Of a stretch of DNA of 20,327 nt, positions 6,795 through 13,857 are shown piece after piece; position 1 is the first letter of the stretch, and each line of letters starts with the position of its first letter. The stretch comes from a virus: IMG/VR virus record IMGVR_UViG_3300028829_001240, positions 1 to 20,327 of that record; one strand, 5' to 3'. The notes below the pieces were generated by a model. The model did no database searches, was not told the DNA's origin, and saw nothing but the letters and a program-made list of their open reading frames with translations. The position numbers were made by a program, and so were the translations under genes.

Positions 6795-8262
6795 CTGAAA
6801 TACCCTTGTTTCTACGGAGCATTCTTGCTCTTCTTGCTCTATCTAATATTTTATCATGACGCACTTTTTGATTGTCATCACTTCTTTTCTCTATGTCTTT
6901 CTCACGTTCAATACGTTTACGTGCTGTTTGTACAGCATCTTCTTTATTTAACATTTTATCGACTACTTTAGTATATTTAGACGGTTTCGTCTTTGCGGTT
7001 TTATCACCGGGCGCAGGTGTATAGGCAGACGCATCATTGTCAGCTTTCTTTCCATGCTTCTTAAAGTGTTTATCACGTGCAACCTTTGTAGCCTTCTGAA
7101 GACCTGAGTGATATCTCTTAGGCTGTGTACCTTCTCTATCCTTAATATCAGGATCTTGTGTTGATTTTTCTTTCATAGGATCTTGCTTGAGATAAGTTTT
7201 TCTTGAGATGGGTGGACCACCATATTCTGCAACACAGTTTGGAACCATCTTACCACCTTTTGGTTTCATACCAACTTGCTTATAGCCACTCCAACAAGCT
7301 TCTTTTTGACCAGGTGTAATCTTTTTAGCTCTTGCTGTAGACTCAGGTGTGCCATAATCTGGAAGTCTTTCTTCATTCAGTCCTGCATCACCGGGGTCTT
7401 TGTATGGGGCTTCCTGCCATCTATTCTCAGAACTAGGATGTACTTTTGATACATCGTTTAACCAACATCTCCAAGTCTCGCCTTTGGATTCAACGATAAC
7501 ATAGTTTGATCCAAGGTGTTTGATATTACCAACAATCTCATGTTTATGCATGACAACTTCATCGCCTTGCTCAAACAGTCCATCGTTTACATAAGCTTCT
7601 CTTAGATCCGACACAGGTGATAACTGAATATGATTTTTGAACTCTGTTTGTTCTTTCAGACCCATACCCTTACGTACAGCATTAAATAATGCTTTAGCAT
7701 CTTTGTTAGATACGTTCTTAGGCAAACCTTGTGCAAAAGTAGTAAAATCATTTTCTTTTGCAGCACTACGTTGTTTGGTTGCAGATACACCTTCAATACC
7801 TTTAGCATCAGGATCTCTTTCCCCAACACTCACAAACTTCATAGAGTTAAAGTTATAGAATCCATGACGTGCTTCTTTACCATTATACCTGTTGAGCAAA
7901 GCTTCATACTTTCTAGTCTGATCAGCGTCTGCTAACATCACAATGTTCTTGTAGCCCTCATCGTACAACTTTACTGCTGCATCAATAGGCGTTTTCACAC
8001 TAGTATCCATCATCACAGACCTAGCATGCTTTGGAAACATTTTTCTTACGAACTTAATCTTGTCTTTATATGTCAAAGGATTCTTTTTTTGATCGTTTGA
8101 CTGAGACACAAAGATTCTATATGGGTTCTTACCTGCAGCCTTAGACACTTTGTCTAATAGCATACCATGACCCATTGTGGGTGGATTAAACCTACCCATA
8201 GTTAGAAATACAGTTTTTTCTTCTTCAACAAGAAACTGACTAAATCTGTTTATCATAATCAC
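6787..8262 (-). CDS. NMNAT/cytidylyltransferase-like nucleotidyltransferase fused to basic C-terminal modules
   Basis: This is a 491-residue protein. Residues 16-175 carry the HxGH-superfamily signature: GRFNPPTMGHG at 23-33 and a GVSATKQR segment at 158-165 that corresponds to the ISxTxxR phosphate-binding motif. This predicts transfer of a nucleotidyl group, as in nicotinamide-mononucleotide or glycerol-/phosphopantetheine-type adenylyl/cytidylyltransferases. The N-terminus MIMINRFSQFLVEEE looks like a capsid-targeting tag. From about residue 205 a second unit starts (EFKNHIQLSPVSDLREAY), with a small beta-rich segment. A Cys-containing ACWSGYKQVGMKPKGGKMVP motif and a long Lys/Arg tail follow. 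The enzyme part is about normal length for the family; the 290-residue extension is not. Probably packaged and injected, perhaps for early NAD or nucleotide metabolism. ATGA overlap with the upstream gene. Confidence 0.76.
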   Translation of the reverse strand: MIMINRFSQFLVEEEKTVFLTMGRFNPPTMGHGMLLDKVSKAAGKNPYRIFVSQSNDQKKNPLTYKDKIKFVRKMFPKHARSVMMDTSVKTPIDAAVKLYDEGYKNIVMLADADQTRKYEALLNRYNGKEARHGFYNFNSMKFVSVGERDPDAKGIEGVSATKQRSAAKENDFTTFAQGLPKNVSNKDAKALFNAVRKGMGLKEQTEFKNHIQLSPVSDLREAYVNDGLFEQGDEVVMHKHEIVGNIKHLGSNYVIVESKGETWRCWLNDVSKVHPSSENRWQEAPYKDPGDAGLNEERLPDYGTPESTARAKKITPGQKEACWSGYKQVGMKPKGGKMVPNCVAEYGGPPISRKTYLKQDPMKEKSTQDPDIKDREGTQPKRYHSGLQKATKVARDKHFKKHGKKADNDASAYTPAPGDKTAKTKPSKYTKVVDKMLNKEDAVQTARKRIEREKDIEKRSDDNQKVRHDKILDRARRARMLRRNKGISDD

Positions 8263-8714
8263 CCACGTTTTTTCTCTAGTTCAGACTTACGGATCTTGGG
8301 TAGCATTTTCTTAGCTAATCTACTAACCTTACCTTGCATCTTATCTAGGCGCTTTTCTATCTCAGCTTTTCTTGCAGGAGTCAACTCTGCCTTAGAAACA
8401 CCTTTTGTGAGTTTTTTAGCGATAGCATTACGTGCAGCCTTACGAGATCTCCTTTCAAGCTTACCCTTATCGGCAACTTTCATAGAAGCTTTCTTACGCC
8501 CAACCTTTAGACGTGCTTGTATTTTTTTCATAGTAATTGCTTTTTTGCGTCTAGCTGCCATGCTCAACGCTTCATCTGCAGGTTCTACAGACTCTCCTGT
8601 ATTACCTGTAGGAATATCTTGCTTACGCTTTTTAGCATTCTTAGCAAGCTGTGGATCACCTGTCTGAGTATAATCCACAGTTAAAAAATCTTTAAAGTCT
8701 AACTTCTTCGCCAT
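8259..8714 (-). CDS. Histone-like, highly basic phage protein
   Basis: This 151-residue protein is dominated by Lys, Arg and Ala. The N-terminus MAKKLDFKDFLTVDY again resembles a capsid-targeting tag, and a degenerate ESVEPADEALS segment at about 41-51 resembles the linker repeat of the neighbouring modular proteins. Residues 52-150 alternate basic and hydrophobic residues in helices (KKAITMKKIQARLKVGRKKA, RLDKMQGKVSRLAKKMLPKI). No catalytic motif is present. I know similar proteins from marine T4-like phages as hypothetical. DNA condensation in the head is the simplest role. It overlaps the KxDG protein gene at its 5' end and the nucleotidyltransferase gene at its 3' end. Confidence 0.68.
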   Translation of the reverse strand: MAKKLDFKDFLTVDYTQTGDPQLAKNAKKRKQDIPTGNTGESVEPADEALSMAARRKKAITMKKIQARLKVGRKKASMKVADKGKLERRSRKAARNAIAKKLTKGVSKAELTPARKAEIEKRLDKMQGKVSRLAKKMLPKIRKSELEKKRG

Positions 8715-9912
8715 CTACTTTACCTTTTGGTTTTTCCCATCCCTTTAAAATATTCGGTGAAAAGTTGTTGTATGAAAACTCCATACGATCAACCAATTTC
8801 ACTGCGTCACCACCTAGCTTATCTATAGCAACATAACCTTCGGCTTTTGTTGCCTTGTAACCACTGTCAGTCTTAACAAAAGTTTTAACTTCATTTACAA
8901 TATCAAGAGTATTTATAACTTTTATTTTTGCTGAAACTAGATGTTTTTGCAAATCGAATATCTTTTTTAGGTCAGATTGGGTATCATTATTAAGAAAAGA
9001 TAGTAGATCATTTAAGAGTTCTTGTTGGACAAGTTTTCCTCTTGCTGTTTTGCGTTTGTCGATTTCTGTTTGAAACCGTGACGTGATCCATCCAATGAAG
9101 CCAGATACATGTCCTGCTGTATCTCCAATTCCTTGTCCGTTTCTGACGAAGGTATTGTTGAACTGCTCAATGAGGCCCGGTAACTTTTCATGGGATTGGA
9201 TCTTGTTGAGCGTGTTGCTAGATATTTTACCAAAGAGTTTGCCACACTCAGACAAGTCTTCAGATACTTTAATAATGTTTTCATTGGTAACACTTCCATT
9301 AATGTCCATCATAGAACTGATGTAGAATACATCGTCACTTTCATGGAAGTTATTTATGTCAACGCCAAAGGTTGCTTCCATGGTTTCAAAAGAGTCGCCT
9401 TCGTATGAGGTGTGCCACACAATACCAAGCTTGGCTGTAGTGATAGCTTTTGCTGCATCTGACTTAGCAGGAACAGCATAGACAATAGTGTTAGGGTGGA
9501 AAGCAACATAGTCTTTTCCTTCAATGGTTTCATAATATAGATCATCAGCACCGAACAGGAAGTCGCCTTGGACAACCCCTGTGATGCCTAGAGAGGGAAG
9601 ATATTTGAGAGCAAGTTTAAGTTTAGCAGCAAGATCACCACTAGTGTCAGCGTCCACGTCTGCAACAGACTTATAGACCTTAGGACTCTTGTTGAAGATT
9701 CCCTTCTTAGCAACAAAGAAAACACCATCGCTAGGATCAATGCCAGCAAAGATGGAAGGTGCTCCATCCCACTTAACTGAGACAGTTCCATGCTGATCTC
9801 CTTTTAGCATGTTTTTTAGTTCACGTATAGCAAGGATGGCTTGACGTGTACCGTCAACACCACCGTAGAGTACTTTATCTTCAAGATGTGTCATATGTGT
9901 ATTCTGTGTCAT
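8692..9912 (-). CDS. KxDG nucleotidyltransferase/ligase-like protein (DUF6267-type)
   Basis: This is a 406-residue protein. Residues 43-60 read TVSVKWDGAPSIFAGIDP, with K47-x-D49-G50 in the position of motif I of the covalent nucleotidyltransferase superfamily (DNA/RNA ligases and capping enzymes, where the Lys carries AMP or GMP). Further candidate motifs are FFVAKKGIF (about 65-73), VVQGDFLFG (motif III-like, about 113-121) and EGKDYVAFHPN (motif IV-like). I recall the family as DUF6267 in marine T4-like phages. The C-terminal 200 residues are helical with no recognised domain. Unlike the genes downstream, it has no capsid-targeting-like start. A sigma70-like promoter ends so close to the ATG at 9912 that the message may be leaderless. 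Ligase activity is an inference. Confidence 0.68.
   Translation of the reverse strand: MTQNTHMTHLEDKVLYGGVDGTRQAILAIRELKNMLKGDQHGTVSVKWDGAPSIFAGIDPSDGVFFVAKKGIFNKSPKVYKSVADVDADTSGDLAAKLKLALKYLPSLGITGVVQGDFLFGADDLYYETIEGKDYVAFHPNTIVYAVPAKSDAAKAITTAKLGIVWHTSYEGDSFETMEATFGVDINNFHESDDVFYISSMMDINGSVTNENIIKVSEDLSECGKLFGKISSNTLNKIQSHEKLPGLIEQFNNTFVRNGQGIGDTAGHVSGFIGWITSRFQTEIDKRKTARGKLVQQELLNDLLSFLNNDTQSDLKKIFDLQKHLVSAKIKVINTLDIVNEVKTFVKTDSGYKATKAEGYVAIDKLGGDAVKLVDRMEFSYNNFSPNILKGWEKPKGKVDGEEVRL
8910..8917 (-). promoter_or_regulatory. Possible T4-type late promoter inside the KxDG gene
   Basis: The minus strand reads TATAAATA about 195 nt before the start of the histone-like gene. A late promoter here would allow the internal-head-protein genes downstream to be made late without the KxDG protein. 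The support is only the eight-base word, which may be accidental. Confidence 0.25.
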
Positions 9913-9918
9913 ACTTAT

Positions 9919-9947
9919 CTTATATACTGATTCGCCACAGATGTCAA
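9919..9947 (-). promoter_or_regulatory. Sigma70-like promoter before the KxDG gene
   Basis: On the minus strand, TTGACA (9947-9942) is followed after exactly 17 bases by TATAAG (9924-9919). It fills the only gap between the virion-protein gene and the KxDG gene. The predicted transcription start falls at about 9912, on or next to the ATG. Confidence 0.68.
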
Positions 9948-9948
9948 G

Positions 9949-10665
9949 CTATTTTTTACATAAAATCAACTCAAATCCTGAACTAATCTGGCTTGGCGCA
10001 GACGATATTGCTTGTACTTCTATATCATTTTTTTGGCTTATCTCTAGAGGTATCTTAAAGTTTTTTTCTGAAAATCCACCACGCTTAGTGATAAAGGCTT
10101 TTGTATTGAATGCCTCAGAAGCGCCATTCCTTATTACCACTCTAATAGTATTTTCAACGTCCTTCGAACTTCCTATATCCAACTGAAGAAGATAGCCTGT
10201 GTATCTTCTTGGTATAGTGTAGACACACATCAAAGTTTGCCCTTGAGTTGGAGAAATAATAGCAGCACTCTTACTATCTACAGTAACGGTCACAGTGCCG
10301 ACATTAGCACTTCCTGTATTTGGTGTTACCACTCTTGCTCTATGGACTCTATAGAACTCTACTGTACCTGCAGAACCACCGACAGTTAGGGTTTCAGATA
10401 CTTGATCGTAGTTTGCGTCTAGCCCCTGTATCTCTACAGTGCTACCATTGTCTGCGGCTGTATTAGAACTTGTTACCGTGGCTGTACCTGCAGTTTCAAT
10501 ATAGGTATAAAGATTGTTGCCATCCCAAATAGTTTCATAGGAAGTGTTTCCCACAGCACTATTATAACCGAACTTGTCGATCTTGTGTACGTCTACAACT
10601 TCACCTGCAGAAATATCTACCGCTTCAGCTAGGTGAGTGTTAGCAAAGTATCTATTAACAGCCAT
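9949..10665 (-). CDS. Probable virion structural protein (beta-rich)
   Basis: This 238-residue protein is rich in Thr, Ser, Val, Gly and Asn with few charged residues, typical of an extended beta-sandwich virion surface protein. It starts MAVNRYFANTHLAEAVDISA and contains repeated short strands such as GTATVTSSNTAADNGSTVEI and SANVGTVTVTVDSKSAAII. It has no signal peptide or transmembrane helix. A T4-type late promoter lies 21 bases before the ATG, which supports late, structural expression. I recall similar proteins annotated as virion structural in marine myoviruses. A head-decoration or tail/neck appendage role cannot be separated from sequence alone. Confidence 0.66.
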   Translation of the reverse strand: MAVNRYFANTHLAEAVDISAGEVVDVHKIDKFGYNSAVGNTSYETIWDGNNLYTYIETAGTATVTSSNTAADNGSTVEIQGLDANYDQVSETLTVGGSAGTVEFYRVHRARVVTPNTGSANVGTVTVTVDSKSAAIISPTQGQTLMCVYTIPRRYTGYLLQLDIGSSKDVENTIRVVIRNGASEAFNTKAFITKRGGFSEKNFKIPLEISQKNDIEVQAISSAPSQISSGFELILCKK

Positions 10666-10685
10666 AGGAAAACCTTTTTTGCTAC

Positions 10686-10693
10686 TATTTATA
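10686..10693 (-). promoter_or_regulatory. T4-type late promoter of the virion protein gene
   Basis: The minus strand reads TATAAATA 21 bases before the ATG at 10665, followed by a short leader with AAAGG. Position, exact match to the T4 late -10 word and a structural-looking gene downstream agree well. The word overlaps the stop region of the small gene upstream. Confidence 0.62.
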
Positions 10694-10871
10694 ATAGTCT
10701 GATATAAGCTTTCTTACCTTTACGCTCTGCTTTGTACTGATATTGATCAAAGCCAGAATCGACTAAATCTCTGTTAATACCATCAACCATTTTGATGATA
10801 TGAACAAAGTCATCTTTATTCTCTATGATCCCAACTAGATCAGGTTCACTATTATCATCTACTAAAATCAT
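10689..10871 (-). CDS. Small acidic hypothetical protein (60 aa)
   Basis: This is a 60-residue protein, MILVDDNSEPDLVGIIENKD followed by a helix and a basic end (YKAERKGKKAYIRLL). It has no recognised domain, cysteine or membrane segment. The ATG at 10871 follows the sulfotransferase-like stop by one base, so the two are probably co-transcribed. The stop overlaps the late promoter of the virion gene, so this marks the end of the upstream unit. Function unknown. Confidence 0.55.
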   Translation of the reverse strand: MILVDDNSEPDLVGIIENKDDFVHIIKMVDGINRDLVDSGFDQYQYKAERKGKKAYIRLL

Positions 10872-10872
10872 A

Positions 10873-11430
10873 TCAATCTCCGAAAGTATAGTCTGTAACG
10901 TCTAAGTCTATTTTAAAATAATCCCCGACTATATTAATATATTCATCTTTAGTAAAGTATTCAAGATACTTACTCTTTTTATTTGGAGAAGTATTCATAA
11001 TACTTAATGGTTCAAAACAGTTTACTTTCTTTTGCACAACCTTAAAATCTTCGACCAAGTTTTCATATTTAATACAATAGTCAACCCTATTAACATAAAA
11101 TATTTGATGTTCAGGAAACCTTGCATATTTCAGACCATTAAGACCTTTATCAGAAGCTTGCTTCAGGTACTCTCCAAAACCACAATCTAAAAACTTGTGT
11201 CTTTTAAAATACAAGTACCAACTAACAACTCTATCCCAAGGGTTTCTTATACAACAGAAACTCCATCCAAAATCATCGAATAGACCATCTAGATCTTTAG
11301 GTGCTGCGTGTCTTAGATCTCCATCATACACGTCACCATCAGCATTATTCTTTAACCAGTCTTCAATACTAGATCCTGCATTTTTTGTTGCGTGAAAAAA
11401 GGTAATATTGAGATCTTCACATCTCACCAT
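10873..11430 (-). CDS. Sulfotransferase-family protein
   Basis: This is a 185-residue protein. Residues 10-26 (TFFHATKNAGSSIEDWL) match the 5'-phosphosulfate-binding loop of membrane-type (Sulfotransfer_2) sulfotransferases, where the usual form is [IV]-x-[KR]-x-x-[GC]-[ST]-[ST]. Residues 60-72 (CIRNPWDRVVSWY) match the 3'-phosphate-binding motif RxPxxRxxSxY, with R62 and S70. The family moves sulfate from PAPS to carbohydrate or other hydroxyls. The protein is somewhat short, but both cofactor motifs are present. It has no signal peptide, so it probably acts in the host cytoplasm, perhaps on glycan precursors or a phage glycan. It overlaps the small acidic gene upstream by 14 bases. Confidence 0.78.
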   Translation of the reverse strand: MVRCEDLNITFFHATKNAGSSIEDWLKNNADGDVYDGDLRHAAPKDLDGLFDDFGWSFCCIRNPWDRVVSWYLYFKRHKFLDCGFGEYLKQASDKGLNGLKYARFPEHQIFYVNRVDYCIKYENLVEDFKVVQKKVNCFEPLSIMNTSPNKKSKYLEYFTKDEYINIVGDYFKIDLDVTDYTFGD

Positions 11431-11653
11431 TCTCAGCTTCCCAATTATTAATCAGGCTAGAATATCCTATATTCATACAACTATATTCGTTTAGATTATC
11501 CCAAAATGCTTGCACTTCTAGGATATTTTCTTCGGTCAGATCTGTCACTTCGTCTACACCAAAATGTTCGAGCACATGTTCATATACCCAATCAGTAATC
11601 TGCATTTCAATATTTTCTTCAGCCTTGTATATTTTGGACCAATCGTATGCCAT
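11417..11653 (-). CDS. Small acidic hypothetical protein (78 aa)
   Basis: This is a 78-residue strongly acidic protein, beginning MAYDWSKIYKAEENIEMQIT and ending NNWEAENGEM. A GTG two codons upstream is open, but a GAGGAA ribosome site is better placed for the ATG at 11653. It has Trp/Tyr-rich ends and a helical middle (VDEVTDLTEENILEVQAFWD), with no recognised domain. Small acidic early phage proteins of this size are often inhibitors or DNA mimics, but nothing specific supports that here. It is first in a short unit with the sulfotransferase-like gene. Confidence 0.58.
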   Translation of the reverse strand: MAYDWSKIYKAEENIEMQITDWVYEHVLEHFGVDEVTDLTEENILEVQAFWDNLNEYSCMNIGYSSLINNWEAENGEM

Positions 11654-11694
11654 TTTCACGTTCCTCTCTTAGCTTACGCAATATATATTCGTGA

Positions 11695-11715
11695 TAGCGT
11701 TCCTGATGAACGCTA
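11695..11715 (-). other. Intergenic hairpin after the DUF932 gene
   Basis: A perfect 8-bp inverted repeat (tagcgttc / gaacgcta) with a 5-nt loop lies 16 bases after the DUF932 stop. No U tract follows on the minus strand, so a Rho-independent terminator is doubtful. It could be a 3'-end stabiliser or processing site. Confidence 0.5.
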
Positions 11716-11730
11716 CCACCATCACTGTCC

Positions 11731-12702
11731 TTATGAGACTGTTGCATACTCAACAGCCTTGTTTACAGCCTTTAGCTTACGTGCTTGATTAACACCAAAC
11801 CATGATGACTGCATACGTGAGTCAGGGTTGCGCCCCATCTTGTGATCAGTCAGGTAGGTAACAGAGTTGAGTGCTTGCCACCAAGTACCTGCACCAAATT
11901 CTGCACCAGGTTGTGTTTCCAATACAGCATAGGCTTCACGTGCATTCTTTGATAGATCCTCTACTTTGGTAGGTGCTTCTGCAACCTTATGGGTATATGG
12001 GAACACCTCATTGTAGTAGTTGATCAATGCATCAACAGAGAACTTTTTGGTGGTCAGGAACTCTGCCATATCTTTGTACTGTGCAAACTTCTCAGACGCT
12101 AGACCCATCTGTTGCTTTACCATGTCAGCATCAAACCGTGTACGATGGTTCAGCTTTACAAAGTTAGATGAACGAGAGTTCAAAGAAAATGTGAGCGTAT
12201 TATTGCATACAACACGAATGGGAGTAAAACGAATATCAATAGCTTTACCATATTCGTGAGGATTGCTAAACAGTAAGTAGGAGTCCACTTGGTCTTCACC
12301 ACCGTTGATTGAGAAGGACTCATTGACTTTTGCGAGTGCGAATACATTTTTACCACCTTTCAAAGATCCTGCAGTATTCATTTCCATATCACCTGCCATG
12401 ACATACTCATGGAAGAAGTCGAATGCCTCTGAGTTCTGTACAGGGTTCCAACCCTCACCTACATTAGTCAGAACTTTCTTATCCAATGAACGGATCAAAG
12501 ACTTCTGACCTGTTGAGATCTTGTCACCCTCAAAGTCAACATACGACTCAACCTCATGGACCGTCCAATCGAGACCTGCTTTTTGCATCATCTGTTGAGG
12601 TGTCATATCATTGCGAACCTCTACACCTAGACCATGCCATGGGCGCTCACCTGCGTAAGCCATTTGTGCTTGACCATCAATAATTTCTACTTCGTGTGCC
12701 AT
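11731..12702 (-). CDS. DUF932 (TIGR03299-type) phage/plasmid-like protein
   Basis: This 323-residue protein has the typical start of the family, MAHEVEIIDGQAQMAYAGER then PWHGLGVEV. A conserved central region (DIRFTPIRVVCNNTLTFSLN) and a C-terminal WWQALNSVTYLTDHKMGR follow. DUF932 proteins are common in phages, plasmids and mobile elements. Their biochemical function is not established to my knowledge, although a role in DNA metabolism or early takeover has been suggested. The length is as expected. It follows a 64-residue gene, both behind a strong early-type promoter, so it is likely expressed early. Confidence 0.85.
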   Translation of the reverse strand: MAHEVEIIDGQAQMAYAGERPWHGLGVEVRNDMTPQQMMQKAGLDWTVHEVESYVDFEGDKISTGQKSLIRSLDKKVLTNVGEGWNPVQNSEAFDFFHEYVMAGDMEMNTAGSLKGGKNVFALAKVNESFSINGGEDQVDSYLLFSNPHEYGKAIDIRFTPIRVVCNNTLTFSLNSRSSNFVKLNHRTRFDADMVKQQMGLASEKFAQYKDMAEFLTTKKFSVDALINYYNEVFPYTHKVAEAPTKVEDLSKNAREAYAVLETQPGAEFGAGTWWQALNSVTYLTDHKMGRNPDSRMQSSWFGVNQARKLKAVNKAVEYATVS

Positions 12703-12713
12703 TATATATCTCC

Positions 12714-12908
12714 TTAAGCAACCATAGTTTGATTACATGCGTAACCATCTTCATTCATTTGAGCCTCAAACTCTATTACTTGAGCCTCTTTACGCTCCAC
12801 TAAAGCCTGTAATGCCCAAACAGCACTACGGCGCTCATCTGAAGCACCCTCTTCAAAAGCAATCAGGCAATCTTTGATCAGTTCGATATCTTGTAAAATG
12901 TCATTCAC
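12714..12908 (-). CDS. Small acidic hypothetical protein (64 aa)
   Basis: This 64-residue helical protein begins MNDILQDIELIKDCLIAFEE and has a second helix (RRSAVWALQALVERKEAQVI). The start is GTG at 12908, chosen because AAGGAG lies 6-9 bases before it; the nearby ATG at 12904 is in another frame. It is the first gene behind the promoter at 12936-12964 and precedes the DUF932 gene by 11 bases. No domain is recognised. Confidence 0.6.
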   Translation of the reverse strand: MNDILQDIELIKDCLIAFEEGASDERRSAVWALQALVERKEAQVIEFEAQMNEDGYACNQTMVA

Positions 12909-12935
12909 AGTGATTCTCCTTTTGGGTTCATATTA

Positions 12936-12964
12936 ATAATAACATATGTTTAACTTGATGTCAA
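12936..12964 (-). promoter_or_regulatory. Early-type sigma70 promoter with -35 palindrome (copy 1)
   Basis: The minus strand has TTGACA (12964-12959), 17 bases, then TATTAT (12941-12936). The -35 lies in CTTGACATCAAGTTAAA, which also occurs at two other promoters in this block. It overlaps the metallopeptidase stop codon and drives the 64-residue and DUF932 genes. Confidence 0.8.
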
Positions 12965-13596
12965 GCAGCTATTTTCTCTCTAGCTGCTGCCAACCGTTGG
13001 TATCCCACCAACCATTCCTCAGGGGATTTCAGTCCTTGCCGAACTGTCATTTTCAGACCCTGTTCTTTGAAACACTTCTTGAGAAACTTTGCAGCCTCTA
13101 CTCCAATGAACCGACTTGTTAGCCGCAAGATGCATTGACGAAACGATACATCATGGTGCATATGACCTGCACAGTGTGCCATCTCATGAAGTAGAGTGTA
13201 GGCATCCATACCGTTCATTGCACACAGTTGGATTTTGTAGCCATAGGCACGACCTGCTGTACGACCACGAAAACCGACAATCTCTAGATCAGGGATTTTT
13301 GCATCACCCCCACAAAGTTCAGCCCAAAGCTTAGACTTCAGTATACGCTTCATATACTTCTGAGCTTCTTTAGCGTTGTCGAAATCTACAATGTCATATT
13401 TGAACTTAGCTTGGAACTTCCATTCCGCTTTGTAGGTTTTAGACTTACCACTATCATTCCAAGCAGTTCGACCTGTCTTGATCACACGCTGCTTAGACTG
13501 CGTATAGTTTAAATATTTCTGAATCAAATCATTATGCCAATGGTCTTTTTTAAGAGCTTCGACAAGATTTTTTTGATTTGAAGAATATATAAGCAT
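12961..13596 (-). CDS. Zinc metallopeptidase-like protein (HExxH)
   Basis: This is a 211-residue protein. Residues 137-141 form HEMAH, a canonical HExxH zinc site, followed by CAGHMHHDVSF, which offers a third histidine (H145, H147 or H148) before a D-x-S-F helix. The same pattern, HExxH with a later H-(G/D)-x-x-F, is found in SprT-like and phage metallohydrolases that act as cytoplasmic proteases. The basic N-terminal 70 residues may bind nucleic acid or substrate. It has no signal peptide. A promoter with a -35 palindrome lies directly upstream and AGAGG precedes the ATG, so early expression is likely. Its target is unknown; removal of a host protein or of DNA-protein crosslinks is possible. 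Confidence 0.72.
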   Translation of the reverse strand: MLIYSSNQKNLVEALKKDHWHNDLIQKYLNYTQSKQRVIKTGRTAWNDSGKSKTYKAEWKFQAKFKYDIVDFDNAKEAQKYMKRILKSKLWAELCGGDAKIPDLEIVGFRGRTAGRAYGYKIQLCAMNGMDAYTLLHEMAHCAGHMHHDVSFRQCILRLTSRFIGVEAAKFLKKCFKEQGLKMTVRQGLKSPEEWLVGYQRLAAAREKIAA

Positions 13597-13622
13597 TAGT
13601 ACCTCTCGCTGGTTACAGAATC

Positions 13623-13651
13623 AGTCTAGCATTTATTTAACTTGATGTCAA
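13623..13651 (-). promoter_or_regulatory. Early-type sigma70 promoter with -35 palindrome (copy 2)
   Basis: The minus strand has TTGACA (13651-13646), 17 bases, then TAGACT (13628-13623), which matches four of six -10 positions. The CTTGACATCAAGTTAAATA context is identical to copy 3. It drives the metallopeptidase-like gene and lies over the stop of the 69-residue gene. Confidence 0.75.
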
Positions 13652-13857
13652 GCAGCTTTTGACTGCTCTATACTCCACACACTACTACCGTCTAACCGAC
13701 TCATCTTGATCATTGCATATTCATTTGTATCATGAAGTTGCCAATAATATTCTCTAGCTTTACTGTAAGTCATGCCAGAAATAAACTCTTGTAGTTGATA
13801 TTCGCCATTCTTAAAAAAGAAGGCTTCAACTTTCCAATACAAATCATGCATAATCAT
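13648..13857 (-). CDS. Small hypothetical protein (69 aa)
   Basis: This 69-residue protein is rich in Tyr, Trp and Phe (MIMHDLYWKVEAFFFKNGEY), with a YSKAREYYWQLHDTNEYAMI middle and an IKMSRLDGSSVWSIEQ end. It probably forms a small alpha/beta fold. Its ATG at 13857 lies inside the end of the 132-residue gene (14-base overlap), so the two are translationally coupled. No family is recognised. Confidence 0.6.
   Translation of the reverse strand: MIMHDLYWKVEAFFFKNGEYQLQEFISGMTYSKAREYYWQLHDTNEYAMIKMSRLDGSSVWSIEQSKAA

Noticed and set aside
8296-8667. Plus-strand ORF of 123 codons
   Set aside because: It is antisense to the histone-like gene. A Leu/Ala-rich product is expected from the complement of Lys/Arg-rich codons.
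9012-9325. Short ORFs on both strands inside the KxDG gene
   Set aside because: They are shadows of the 406-residue frame, with no family resemblance or translation signals.
11695-11715. Hairpin as a Rho-independent terminator
   Set aside because: The stem is perfect, but no T run follows on the minus strand. It is kept only as a hairpin of unknown role.
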